A stretch of 35,075 nucleotides of DNA from SLJN01 sp964505385. Lineage in GTDB: Bacteria > Bacteroidota > Rhodothermia > Balneolales > Natronogracilivirgulaceae. The notes beneath the pieces are model-generated. The model was not told the origin of the DNA. It worked only from the letters and a program-made list of their open reading frames with translations, and ran no database searches. The number at the start of each line of letters is the position of its first letter. The stretch's first letter is position 1. The DNA is taken from the NCBI GenBank assembly GCA_964505385.1, contig CAZDIA010000033.1:1-35075 (forward strand). The letters run 5' to 3'. Positions 16,645 to 25,313 of the stretch are shown piece by piece. Position numbers and translations under genes: made by a program.

Positions 16645-16929
16645 ATGAGTAAACTCAAACCTCTTAATGATCGTGTTCTGGTTAAACCGGACTCTGCTGA
16701 GGAAAAAACCGAATCGGGTATTATTATTCCCGATACCGCCAAGGAGAAGCCTCAACGCGGAACTGTTGTGGCTGTAGGACCCGGAAAAGTTGAAGAAGGG
16801 AAAAAACAGGAAATGTCTGTAAAAGAAGGAGATAAGGTGCTGTATGGCAAGTATGCCGGCACTGAGCTCACGCTTGATGGCGAGGATTATATGATCATGC
16901 GTGAAAGCGACATCCTGGGTACGTTCTAA
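16645..16929 (+). CDS. groES: GroES co-chaperonin (Hsp10)
   Basis: 94 residues, the usual length. It forms the heptameric lid of the cytoplasmic GroEL folding chamber. The start is KPLNDRVLVKPDSAEEKTES, with GIIIPDTAKEKPQRGTVVAV (the mobile loop region) and the C-terminal KYAGTELTLDGEDYMIMRES. AAGGA lies 6 bp upstream of the ATG. First gene of the operon, 44 bp ahead of groEL. Confidence 0.98.
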   Translation: MSKLKPLNDRVLVKPDSAEEKTESGIIIPDTAKEKPQRGTVVAVGPGKVEEGKKQEMSVKEGDKVLYGKYAGTELTLDGEDYMIMRESDILGTF

Positions 16930-16973
16930 TCTTGCTCATTCAGCTAAACCTTAACCAAAAACTGTAAGAAATT

Positions 16974-18629
16974 ATGTCTAAGTTAATTCATTATGATACC
17001 GAAGCCCGTGATTCTCTAAAGCGCGGCGTCGACAAGCTTTCGAATGCTGTGAAGGTAACTCTCGGACCTCGCGGTCGAAATGTGGTAATTGAGAAATCCT
17101 TTGGAGCTCCTACCGTAACCAAAGACGGTGTAACCGTAGCAAAAGAAATTGAGCTCGAAGAAAAAGTAGAAAACATGGGCGCGCAAATGGTGCGCGAAGT
17201 GGCTTCAAAGACCAGCGATAACGCCGGTGACGGAACCACTACGGCTACAGTTCTGGCTCAGTCCATCATCAGTACCGGACTGAAGAACGTAACTGCTGGT
17301 GCCAACCCGATGGACCTCAAGCGTGGTATCGATCAGGCCGTTACTAAAGTCGTGGAAGAGTTGAAAAACATCAGCCGCGACATTAGTGATCGCAATGAGA
17401 TTTCTCAAGTCGGTACTATTTCAGCAAACAACGACAAGCAGATCGGTGACCTGATTGCCGATGCTATGGAGAAAGTTGGCAAAGATGGTGTTATCACTGT
17501 AGAGGAAGCCAAAGGCACCGAAACCGAGCTCGACACCGTAGAAGGTATGCAGTTCGACCGCGGATATCTTTCTCCGTATTTCGTAACTGATTCAGAGAAG
17601 ATGACTGCTGAACTTGAGGAGCCTTATATCCTTATCCATGATAAGAAGATCTCCAACATGAAGGAGCTTCTGCCTATCCTCGAGAAAGCAAGTCAGAGCG
17701 GTAAGCCACTGCTGATTATTGCCGAGGATATCGAAGGCGAAGCTCTTGCCACACTGGTCGTTAACAAGTTGCGAGGCACATTGAAAATTGCAGCTGTTAA
17801 AGCACCTGGTTTCGGTGATCGCCGCAAAGCAATGCTCGAAGACATCGCCATTCTTACCGGCGGTACGGTTATTTCCGAAGAGCGAGGCTACAGTCTTGAA
17901 AATGCAACGCTCGACTTCCTTGGTCAGGCCGGAAATGTGAGCATTGACAAAGACAACACCACAGTCGTTGACGGCAAAGGATCAAATGACGATATCAAAG
18001 CACGCGTCAACCAGATCCGCAGCCAAATCGAGGAAAGCGACTCCGACTATGACCGTGAGAAGCTGCAAGAGCGGCTGGCAAAACTCAGCGGCGGTGTAGC
18101 TGTTCTGTATATCGGAGCTGCCTCAGAAGTTGAGATGAAAGAAAAGAAAGCGCGTGTTGAAGATGCCTTGCATGCAACCCGTGCCGCTGTTGAAGAAGGT
18201 ATCGTATCCGGTGGCGGTGTTTCATTCATCCGATGCGCACATGTGCTTGATAAACTGAAAGGCGAAAATGCCGATCAGCAAACCGGTTTCCAAATTGTAC
18301 GCCGTGCACTTGAAGAACCACTCCGCATCATCTCCGACAATGCCGGAGCCGAAGGTTCCATCGTTGTGCAAAGAGTTAAAGAAGGCAAAGATGCTTACGG
18401 CTACAATGCGCGTACCGAAGAGTATGAAGACCTGATCAAAGCCGGTGTGATTGATCCGACCAAGGTAACCCGAACTGCACTTGAAAATGCAGCTTCTGTT
18501 GCCGGTCTGATGTTGACAACCGAAGCGGTTGTTTCAGATAAGCCGGAAGAGAATGACGGCAACTCCGGTGGAGCCGGAGGCGGAGCGCCCGATATGGGCG
18601 GAATGGGTGGCATGGGCGGCATGATGTAA
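16974..18629 (+). CDS. groEL: GroEL chaperonin (Hsp60)
   Basis: 551 residues, usual length. It forms the tetradecameric ATP-driven folding chamber with GroES. Visible landmarks: TLGPRGRNVVIEKSFGAPTV and DGVTVAKEIELEE near the N-terminus, the ATP-binding DNAGDGTTTATVLAQ (~87-101), the apical domain with GYLSPYFVTD, AAVKAPGFGDRRKAMLEDIA, and the C-terminal GGMGGMGGMM tail. One copy in the window. A terminator follows 47 bp past the stop. Confidence 0.98.
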   Translation: MSKLIHYDTEARDSLKRGVDKLSNAVKVTLGPRGRNVVIEKSFGAPTVTKDGVTVAKEIELEEKVENMGAQMVREVASKTSDNAGDGTTTATVLAQSIISTGLKNVTAGANPMDLKRGIDQAVTKVVEELKNISRDISDRNEISQVGTISANNDKQIGDLIADAMEKVGKDGVITVEEAKGTETELDTVEGMQFDRGYLSPYFVTDSEKMTAELEEPYILIHDKKISNMKELLPILEKASQSGKPLLIIAEDIEGEALATLVVNKLRGTLKIAAVKAPGFGDRRKAMLEDIAILTGGTVISEERGYSLENATLDFLGQAGNVSIDKDNTTVVDGKGSNDDIKARVNQIRSQIEESDSDYDREKLQERLAKLSGGVAVLYIGAASEVEMKEKKARVEDALHATRAAVEEGIVSGGGVSFIRCAHVLDKLKGENADQQTGFQIVRRALEEPLRIISDNAGAEGSIVVQRVKEGKDAYGYNARTEEYEDLIKAGVIDPTKVTRTALENAASVAGLMLTTEAVVSDKPEENDGNSGGAGGGAPDMGGMGGMGGMM

Positions 18630-18675
18630 TGCCCGCCATCCCGTCAATAATCAGGTCTCCTGATTTGATGTTTAC

Positions 18676-18713
18676 AGCCCTGGGATCCAAAGCTGATCTC
18701 AGGGCTTTTTTTT
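18676..18713 (+). terminator. Rho-independent terminator of groESL
   Basis: AGCCCTGgGATC (18676-18687) pairs with GATCtCAGGGCT (18695-18706) and runs straight into eight Ts. A strong GC-rich stem. Confidence 0.92.
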
Positions 18714-18771
18714 AGCTTTAGAGAAGTTCCCTGGACTGCGATCTGGAATAATTGAGAATGAATTTGGTTAG

Positions 18772-20931
18772 TTACTCTGCTTTTATTGCTGTCAAAGCTG
18801 CTTTTATTTGAAAATATGAATACTCTTCATTCAGCAATTCCCGGATTGGCCGCAGACGTTCACCACCGGTTTGATTAGCTGCCCGGCGGATAATTTCAAC
18901 ATCATCCGCTGAGATAAACTTAAGCGGGTCGATCCGCCCGGATTCCAGCAGACTGGTAAGGTGTGTTTCTATGGTGGTTTCTTTGAGACTGCGAATCCTG
19001 GCTATTTCGGATATACTTTTTCCGACCTGGTGGTATCGCAGTGTTTCTTCCACAGTCGTATTAGTTTTTTCGCCGCGTGAGTCATTTTTTGAATGCTTCC
19101 TGATCTCAGCAATATTTTCATGGTGCTGTTCCAGAATTATCCCTTCGTCGCGCACATATTTTCGGATCATCCTTACTATTGACTGACCATACCACTCCAC
19201 TTTTTTTCTGCCCATTCCGTGGATGTGCAGCAATGCCGATTCGGATACCGGCATCACTGTTGACAGCTCATCGAGGGTGGCATCAGAGAAAATCATATAG
19301 GGGGCAATATTCTGTCGGTCGGCAAGATCTTTCCTCAGATAGCGCAGCTTAGCCCTGAGGGTTTCATCCACTTGAGATGAAACTTCCTGAGGAGAAACCG
19401 GAGTTCTGGTTTTCGGTCGGCGCAGAGTCAACTTTACTTCACCGCGGAGCACTTTCTGACTGTTTTCATTAAGAGATAGAGTAGGGTAGGTATCACCGCT
19501 TTGATCAAGCCAGTTATCGTTGACCATCTGGCGGATGTAAAACCCCCACTCTTTTTGGTTGAATTCCTGTCCAACGCCGTAAGTTTTAAGCTCCCGCTGC
19601 CATCCGGGGATTTTTTTGCTTCTGGAACCGGTGAGAAACTCAGCGATGTGGTTAATACCATAGCCGTGCCTGAGACGAGCTACGGCTGAAAGCACTTTCT
19701 GGGCAGGAATGGTAGCGTCGAAGGTTTCGGCATCATCGAGACAATTATCGCAGGAGTCGCAGTTTCCGGAATGTTTATCGCCAAAATACTCCAGCAAAAA
19801 TTGTCGCCGGCATTGTCCGGTCTCACAAAAGGCGGCAATTTTGTTTAGCTTATCCAGCATCACCTTGGTTTGCTCAGGATTATCCTCCACTTCCGCAAAT
19901 TGCCGAAGCATTCTGAGGTCACCACGGCTGTGGAACAGGATAGCGTCGCTCTTTAATCCGTCACGTCCGGCACGCCCGGTTTCTTGATAATAACTTTCGA
20001 TGTTCTTGGGCATATTCATATGCACAACATAGCGGATATCCGACTTATCTATACCCATCCCGAAAGCTATGGTAGCCACGATGATATCCACATTGTCTTT
20101 CGTGAAAGCTTCCTGATTCTTACGGCGGATATCCCGGTCAAGACCGGCATGATAAGGCAGGGCTGTGAAGCCCTCAGTATTAAGATAGCCGGCAAGTTCA
20201 TCGACTGAATCACGACTCAATGAGTATACAATTCCTGATTGTCCCCGACGGTCTCGCAAAAAATCGAGTAATTGCCGGCGCCCGTTTTCCCGCGGGTAGG
20301 CATAATAATGGATGTTGGGACGGTTGAAACCGGCAATATGACGATGAGCATCAGGTATATTGAGAGATTTCACAATGTCGTCGCGCGTAAGCTTATCGGC
20401 CGTAGCGGTTAGTGCCATAACGGGCACTTCGGGGAAAGTAGATTTCAGCTCTTTAAGTTTCTGATACTCCGGGCGAAAGTCGTGCCCCCATTGCGAGATG
20501 CAGTGAGCTTCATCAACCGCAAACAAACTTACAGGAATATCTTTAAGGATATTTAAAAAATGTCCGTTGCCGGTAAACATGCGTTCGGGAGCTACGTAAA
20601 GGAGCTCCGTTTCACCTTGACGCATTTGGTGGATGATGCGTTGGCGTTCTTCAGGAGGTAGTGTTGAGTTTAAAAACTCAGCTTGAATGCCGTTTTGCTT
20701 CAGTGCATCAACCTGGTCTTTCATTAATGAGATCAGCGGGGAGATGACGATCCCGGTACCTTTTCGTATCAATGCCGGAATCTGGTAGCATAATGATTTA
20801 CCGCCCCCGGTCGGCATTACCACGAGTTGGTCTTCTCCTTTCTCAGCCCGGCGTATAACATCGTGTTGCCCTTCTTTGAAATCGTCAAATCCGAAATTTT
20901 TTTTGAGAATGTGCCGGGCCTGTTGTTCCAT
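18772..20931 (-). CDS. recQ: ATP-dependent DNA helicase RecQ
   Basis: 719 residues, longer than the common ~600. A 3'-5' helicase for recombination repair. Domains in order: helicase core with the P-loop MPTGGGKSLCYQ (~39-50), VDEAHCISQWGHDFRPEYQK and MALTATA, then motif VI QETGRAGRDG; zinc-binding CETGQCRRQFLLEYFG followed by CDSCDNC (~375-405); winged helix; an HRDC domain (~515-590) with LLHIHGMGRKKVEWYG. The extra C-terminal ~100 residues look like a helix-turn-helix segment (TVEETLRYHQVGKSISEIAR, then LKETTIETHLTSLLESG), the HTH_40 type known at the C-terminus of some RecQ proteins. Monocistronic and convergent with groEL. Confidence 0.97.
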   Translation of the reverse strand: MEQQARHILKKNFGFDDFKEGQHDVIRRAEKGEDQLVVMPTGGGKSLCYQIPALIRKGTGIVISPLISLMKDQVDALKQNGIQAEFLNSTLPPEERQRIIHQMRQGETELLYVAPERMFTGNGHFLNILKDIPVSLFAVDEAHCISQWGHDFRPEYQKLKELKSTFPEVPVMALTATADKLTRDDIVKSLNIPDAHRHIAGFNRPNIHYYAYPRENGRRQLLDFLRDRRGQSGIVYSLSRDSVDELAGYLNTEGFTALPYHAGLDRDIRRKNQEAFTKDNVDIIVATIAFGMGIDKSDIRYVVHMNMPKNIESYYQETGRAGRDGLKSDAILFHSRGDLRMLRQFAEVEDNPEQTKVMLDKLNKIAAFCETGQCRRQFLLEYFGDKHSGNCDSCDNCLDDAETFDATIPAQKVLSAVARLRHGYGINHIAEFLTGSRSKKIPGWQRELKTYGVGQEFNQKEWGFYIRQMVNDNWLDQSGDTYPTLSLNENSQKVLRGEVKLTLRRPKTRTPVSPQEVSSQVDETLRAKLRYLRKDLADRQNIAPYMIFSDATLDELSTVMPVSESALLHIHGMGRKKVEWYGQSIVRMIRKYVRDEGIILEQHHENIAEIRKHSKNDSRGEKTNTTVEETLRYHQVGKSISEIARIRSLKETTIETHLTSLLESGRIDPLKFISADDVEIIRRAANQTGGERLRPIRELLNEEYSYFQIKAALTAIKAE

Positions 20932-21117
20932 GAGTTTAGTATTGGCTTCTGAGTGAGATTGAACTATAGATCATCGAAAAGGCAGAACCTTACAGCTAAA
21001 ATTTTAAGATTATTCCGGTTTGATGGAATTCACAGCTAATGAAATTAAATTAATGCAAAAGCTATTTCTCGGTGGATAATGCAGGCTAAAGAGATCAATT
21101 GATGATTTGAAATTGTA

Positions 21118-21483
21118 TTACTCTGTTCCGATATCTTCTAAATCTTCCGGAAGATCCAATTCGGTATCCTCAGGAAGTGGTTCGATATTTTGAATTCGCC
21201 ATTGGCCGTTATCCTGGAACATTTCAAAACGTATGATATCCCCGCTTTCAAGTTCTTCCACTTTTGCGGGATCATCTATCCGTAAACTCATTCGCATCGC
21301 TTCCATCACATCGGGTATGGTTTCATGAATGACTGATACGGATTCGCCGTCAACCGAGGTGCTCAGATATCGCCCTTGTACCTCATAGATTTCATCTTCA
21401 GCAGGTCCTTCGTCATTGCCGCAAGCGGACAACAAGACAATAAGTAAAAATATGATAACGGATGATATAATCTTTTGAACCAT
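21118..21483 (-). CDS. CusF-like copper-binding lipoprotein (predicted)
   Basis: 121 residues. Lipoprotein signal with lipobox LLSAC, then GNDEGPAEDE. The body IYEVQGRYLSTSVDGESVSV, then IHETIPDVMEAMRMSLRID, DPAKVEELESGDIIRFEMFQ and WRIQNIEPL, follows the small OB-fold pattern of CusF-type domains ('I.H..IP..M.AM.M...V.D......L..GD.V.F'). The His of IHETI and the two Met of EAMRM match copper ligands of that family; the Trp ligand is not obvious. It is 25 bp downstream of a beta-lactamase-fold gene, probably one operon. Copper handling is an inference from the motif; other functions are possible. Confidence 0.7.
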   Translation of the reverse strand: MVQKIISSVIIFLLIVLLSACGNDEGPAEDEIYEVQGRYLSTSVDGESVSVIHETIPDVMEAMRMSLRIDDPAKVEELESGDIIRFEMFQDNGQWRIQNIEPLPEDTELDLPEDLEDIGTE

Positions 21484-21508
21484 AATTAATTATGTTTTTT
21501 TGATAAGG

Positions 21509-22387
21509 TTAATTTTTTCCACTGTAGTGCTCAAAAATAATTTCAGAAATTTCTGCCAACCTGTTGATGGTGGTATCTTCATCAGTTGAATCATCGCTCA
21601 ATATAGCAATGCTGTACCATTCGTTTTCATTCAAATAAACAATTCCTGCATCGTGATTCACTCCGGTGATGGAGCCGCCCTTATGAGCAATTTCGATCGC
21701 CTCCGGTAAATTAGCCGGTAATTTATCCCGTAAGGTCTGCCTTTTGAGTATATCAAGAGCGGAGTTGGTGGTTGCTTCATCAAACATTTCACCGGCGGCA
21801 AGTTTGTGATACATTCGTGCCAGGTCGCGTGCCGTAACTTCATTGTTTATTCCTTCTTCGAAAGCGGGCATATCAAAAACTCCCCGGCGGATCTGTAATC
21901 CGGTCAGGCCGAAACCGTGCATGAATTCAGTAACACTTTCAGCATTAAGTTGATCAATTAAAATATTGGTGGCAAGATTTCCGCTTTGGATGATCATATG
22001 TTCAACCAACAGGCGAATGGGTATTTGTGAACCAATATGTTCGGCAATTCCGGGGCGATCCTGGTCTTCAGAAATCTGATAAACCGAACCGTCAACAATA
22101 CTTTCGAACTCGTTATATACCGTTAAAGAATCCCCGATATTCCACTCCGGATCATCCAGCGAACGCCGGAAAGCTTTGAGCATTACCGGGGTTTTGTAAG
22201 TGCTTGCCGCATGGTAAGTTTCATCACCACGGATATCGAACTCCGGTGCGTTTTTATCGTGTGGTATAACTGTAACAGCAATTCGCGCATCATCCTGATC
22301 AATTACCGAGTGGATTTTATTTTCAAGGTCAGAGTCGGAAAACGGAGTTGTCATAAAAACCGAAAGCAGTAAAAGATTCGTGAGCAT
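21509..22387 (-). CDS. Class A beta-lactamase-fold protein
   Basis: 292 residues. A short hydrophobic N-terminus (MLTNLLLLSVFMTT) may be a signal peptide. Active-site motifs: Ser62-Thr-Tyr-Lys65 (SxxK), Ser135-Gly-Asn137 in place of SDN, Glu177-x3-Asn181 in the omega loop (the deacylation base pair is present), and Lys236-Gly-Gly in place of KTG. With all four elements present it is closer to a working class A beta-lactamase than the paralogue at 9.6-10.5 kb, yet SGN and KGG are unusual. Resistance cannot be inferred from sequence alone. Followed after 25 bp by the CusF-like lipoprotein. Confidence 0.88.
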   Translation of the reverse strand: MLTNLLLLSVFMTTPFSDSDLENKIHSVIDQDDARIAVTVIPHDKNAPEFDIRGDETYHAASTYKTPVMLKAFRRSLDDPEWNIGDSLTVYNEFESIVDGSVYQISEDQDRPGIAEHIGSQIPIRLLVEHMIIQSGNLATNILIDQLNAESVTEFMHGFGLTGLQIRRGVFDMPAFEEGINNEVTARDLARMYHKLAAGEMFDEATTNSALDILKRQTLRDKLPANLPEAIEIAHKGGSITGVNHDAGIVYLNENEWYSIAILSDDSTDEDTTINRLAEISEIIFEHYSGKN

Positions 22388-22588
22388 GATTTGATAGTAA
22401 ATGTAATGGAGATTAATTCAAATTATGATAATATAGTGAATTGTAATAGTCCTGCTAAAATCTACTTTTACCTTCACAGCCTGAGTTCGTTATAAATCAG
22501 CAGTATTTATAGTACAATTGCCTGCATCTTCGCATAAATCGAGGCTCTCCTGGTTAATGTCGGTGTGATCGTTTTGGTGAATTATCTA

Positions 22589-22686
22589 ACCACAACGGGC
22601 ACAAAGAAGGCTCAACGGGCACTACGTTTTATTAAAAATGATTCTTTCATTGTGTCCGTGGTGTCTCCGTTGTGCTCGTGGTGGTG
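22589..22686 (+). repeat. CACAACGG-type inverted word repeat
   Basis: ACCACAACGGGCACAAAGAA followed by GGCTCAACGGGCACTACG (22589-22626) pairs imperfectly with the arm at 22649-22686 (CATTGTGTCCGTGGTGTCTC, then CGTTGTGCTCGTGGTGGTG). The loop of about 22 nt is AT-rich. A further small hairpin GTAGGT...ACCTAC follows within 40 bp. No coding sequence is seen in 22388-22815. Same architecture as the other simple-word repeats in this window. Confidence 0.8.
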
Positions 22687-22815
22687 AAACTTGCTGTAGG
22701 TGCGACAAACTCCCGACCTACGGTTGGGTACAAGAGCAATAAATAACATCTTAACAAATGCTTACAAAAAACATAAGTAATTAAAAAACAATCGAACTCA
22801 AGTTACAAACGAAAA

Positions 22816-23838
22816 CTAATCCATCGCGAACACCTTTCTGGTAAAAACACGTAAGTCATCGCTTGTTACATCCGGAAACTCAGGTACCTGTTTAAAACTA
22901 AGCTCCTTGGGATTATTCGTCTCTAACAACCTGAACCTAAATGTAAACTGCTCAATTTCGCCGGTCCAACCGGGATAGGTACCAAATCGGAGATCATTAA
23001 AATACATATTGTCACCCTCTTCCGTAACAGAGTAAAATCCTTTTGAAAACCACATCAGCTCGCGGTATGCTTTGGATTCAGTGTAGGGTTCAAGTTTGTG
23101 TTCATTCCGGGGGATGAAATTAAATTCAATTTCAGGATTCTGATCAAAAAGAGACAGGTAGCCTTCTTTGTAGCCATCCTCAACCTCGGCAAGTGTACGC
23201 CAATAAAATGAGTTGAAAGGAGTCGGCGAGATGTGTAATTGCTGAAATTGAACCTCATTTCGTTGCAATTCATCCCGTATTTCCGGAATGACTGAAAGTT
23301 TTAGTGCACCGGTAAGGATTAAATAACTCAGACTGATAGCCAAAGCAATTCGGGCAGGTTTCATATCCCGCTGTTTCTTTCGATTGCTGATGATACTGTA
23401 AATCACTCCTATAATTAGTGGTAAGGTGAACAGCGGATCTATGATAAATATCGTGTTCAGCTCAAAGGCATGATCCGTTACAGGATAAAACAACTGTGTA
23501 CCATAACCGGTAAAAAGATCAAGAAAGGGGTGAAGCATCACAGCGATAAAAAACATGCCGGTCCATTGCCAGTATGTTGATTCGGTTGTTTTAGAATGGA
23601 TAGCAGTAGCAAGCCAGCCAAGCAGAGGGGCTGCAATAAAAGGAAAAAAGACCGAATGGGTAAATCCGCGGTGAACGCTGAGGTAGCTGACCGGGTCCAT
23701 AAACAGTGATGCAAATACATCAAGGTCTGGAACGGTTTGTGCTATCGCTCCCCAAAGCATAGCCTTTGATCCTTCTTTTTTACCAAGTGTGGCCTGACCT
23801 ACACCTGCGCCGAATAAAATGTGTGTGACGGAATCCAT
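22816..23838 (-). CDS. YdjM-family membrane protein (metal-dependent hydrolase-like)
   Basis: 340 residues. The N-terminal ~150 residues match the 'LexA-binding, inner membrane-associated putative hydrolase' family: MDSVTHILFGAGVGQA, PDLDVF, VHRGFTHSVFFPF and MLHPFLDLFTGYGT supply the conserved His/Asp positions. Four or five membrane helices lie in the first ~190 residues, then a ~150-residue soluble C-terminal domain follows (PTPFNSFYWRTLAEVEDGYK). The family is annotated as a metal-dependent hydrolase, but I know of no proven substrate. It is the last gene of the minus-strand run, 13 bp after ftsE. Confidence 0.88.
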   Translation of the reverse strand: MDSVTHILFGAGVGQATLGKKEGSKAMLWGAIAQTVPDLDVFASLFMDPVSYLSVHRGFTHSVFFPFIAAPLLGWLATAIHSKTTESTYWQWTGMFFIAVMLHPFLDLFTGYGTQLFYPVTDHAFELNTIFIIDPLFTLPLIIGVIYSIISNRKKQRDMKPARIALAISLSYLILTGALKLSVIPEIRDELQRNEVQFQQLHISPTPFNSFYWRTLAEVEDGYKEGYLSLFDQNPEIEFNFIPRNEHKLEPYTESKAYRELMWFSKGFYSVTEEGDNMYFNDLRFGTYPGWTGEIEQFTFRFRLLETNNPKELSFKQVPEFPDVTSDDLRVFTRKVFAMD

Positions 23839-23851
23839 CTTTACTTCATTC

Positions 23852-24541
23852 TCAAATCCCCACCTGTTCGGGATTTAATTCTACCAGGTTCCCTCGGTTG
23901 ATCTTAACCGTGCGCGCGGGATATTCACGAACCAGATCATAGTGATGCGTAACCATCAGCACCGCCATTCCCCTGTTGTTAATTTCATTTAATAGCTCAA
24001 CAATATCGCGTGATGTATCGGGATCAAGATTGCCGGTAGGTTCATCAGCAAGCAGAATCCGCGGTTCGTTGGCTAAAGCTCTGGCAATTACGACACGCTG
24101 CTGCTCTCCGCCGGAAAGGTCATCGGGCATTGCCGTTTTACGATGGCTTAATCCCACCATAGAAAGCACTTCGAGAATCCGCTGTTTCATAAAAAACCTG
24201 CCGGCATTGGTTACTTCGAGTGCAAATGCCACATTATCGTAGACATTGCGATCTGGCATCAGGTGAAAATCCTGAAATACGATTCCCAGTTTACGACGGA
24301 GGTAGGGAATTTTCCGGTCCTTAAGCTGCGTAACATCTTCTCCGGCTACCCAGACTGATCCGCTATCCGGAAGGATGTCGCGGTAGATGAGTTTGAGAAA
24401 TGAACTTTTGCCGGCTCCGGTCGGACCGATCAGATACATAAACTCACCGTTTTCGAGCGTAAAATTTACATCTTTGAGGACAGGGCGCCCTTCAAAGCTT
24501 ACCGTAACATTATTAAATGATATTACCGGGTTATTGGACAT
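23852..24541 (-). CDS. ftsE: Cell-division ABC ATPase FtsE
   Basis: 229 residues, a single ABC ATPase domain. FtsEX regulates septal peptidoglycan hydrolases at the inner membrane. Walker A GPTGAGKSS (~39-47), Q-loop VFQDFHLMPDRNVYDNVAFA (typical FtsE), signature LSGGEQQR, Walker B ILLADEPTGNLDPDTS, His switch VTHH. It overlaps the upstream methyltransferase by 19 bp, so translation is likely coupled. No ftsX is adjacent, as often seen in Bacteroidota, where the two genes are apart. A LolD-type ATPase is the main alternative; the Q-loop region favours FtsE. Confidence 0.93.
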   Translation of the reverse strand: MSNNPVISFNNVTVSFEGRPVLKDVNFTLENGEFMYLIGPTGAGKSSFLKLIYRDILPDSGSVWVAGEDVTQLKDRKIPYLRRKLGIVFQDFHLMPDRNVYDNVAFALEVTNAGRFFMKQRILEVLSMVGLSHRKTAMPDDLSGGEQQRVVIARALANEPRILLADEPTGNLDPDTSRDIVELLNEINNRGMAVLMVTHHYDLVREYPARTVKINRGNLVELNPEQVGI

Positions 24542-25308
24542 TTTCGTAGCACCATGGTTATGCGATCAGTTTCATCATCAACGGACGTAAAATCGAAATC
24601 GGAATAACGCGCTTCAACCTTCAGACCGGATTCTGCTATCGCGGATTCAATTTCTTCGGGATGATGGATTTTCTGGCGGTGAGTTTCATCCTCTGTTTTG
24701 ATTACATTACCGGTTTGCGGATCGAGTGTTTCGATCACAAAATGATTGGTATGCAATCGACTATTCGGGTCCCAACTGCTTTTTCTACTATACCGGATAT
24801 CGCCAATTCTGCGAGACGACTCATTGAGCGACTGTTCCACCTTCTTTGAAAAGGAGGGCGTGGTAAAATCAAAAATAAAAATCCCGGCCGGATTAAGATG
24901 ATCTTCAACGCTTTGAAACAGACCAGCAAGCTCTTCGGGGTTGTGCACGTAGTTGATACTGTCGAATACCAGATAAATGGCATCAAATGACCGGTTCATC
25001 CGGAAATTGAGGAAATCGGCAACTTCAAACTCAATTCCGGCATTTAATCTTGCAGCTTTTTCATCAGCAATCCTTACCATTTCAGGTGATTTATCCGTAG
25101 CCACAATCCGGTAGCATTCCAATTCTTCCAATTTAAGCGCGTGGCCACCGGTGCCGCATCCCAACTCAAGCAAGTCCACTGCATCACGGTGATGGTATTG
25201 GATGATTTCATCGATATAATCCGACCAACCTTCGTAATCTACGTCCCGCATGATATCATCATAAATGCGGGCGATACGAGTATAGGGTTGATCCAATTCG
25301 GTGTTCAT
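24523..25308 (-). CDS. Class I SAM-dependent methyltransferase
   Basis: 261 residues. Motif I is LLELGCGTGGHALKLE (~42-57), motif II is RIVATDKSPEMVRIADEKA, with EVADFLNF and SFDAIYLVFDSINYVHNPEE after it. This is the Methyltransf_25/11 type Rossmann fold. The C-terminal ~100 residues are beta-rich. The substrate cannot be read from the sequence. It is 5 bp after pdxA and overlaps ftsE by 19 bp. Confidence 0.9.
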   Translation of the reverse strand: MNTELDQPYTRIARIYDDIMRDVDYEGWSDYIDEIIQYHHRDAVDLLELGCGTGGHALKLEELECYRIVATDKSPEMVRIADEKAARLNAGIEFEVADFLNFRMNRSFDAIYLVFDSINYVHNPEELAGLFQSVEDHLNPAGIFIFDFTTPSFSKKVEQSLNESSRRIGDIRYSRKSSWDPNSRLHTNHFVIETLDPQTGNVIKTEDETHRQKIHHPEEIESAIAESGLKVEARYSDFDFTSVDDETDRITMVLRKCPITR

Positions 25309-25313
25309 AAGAT

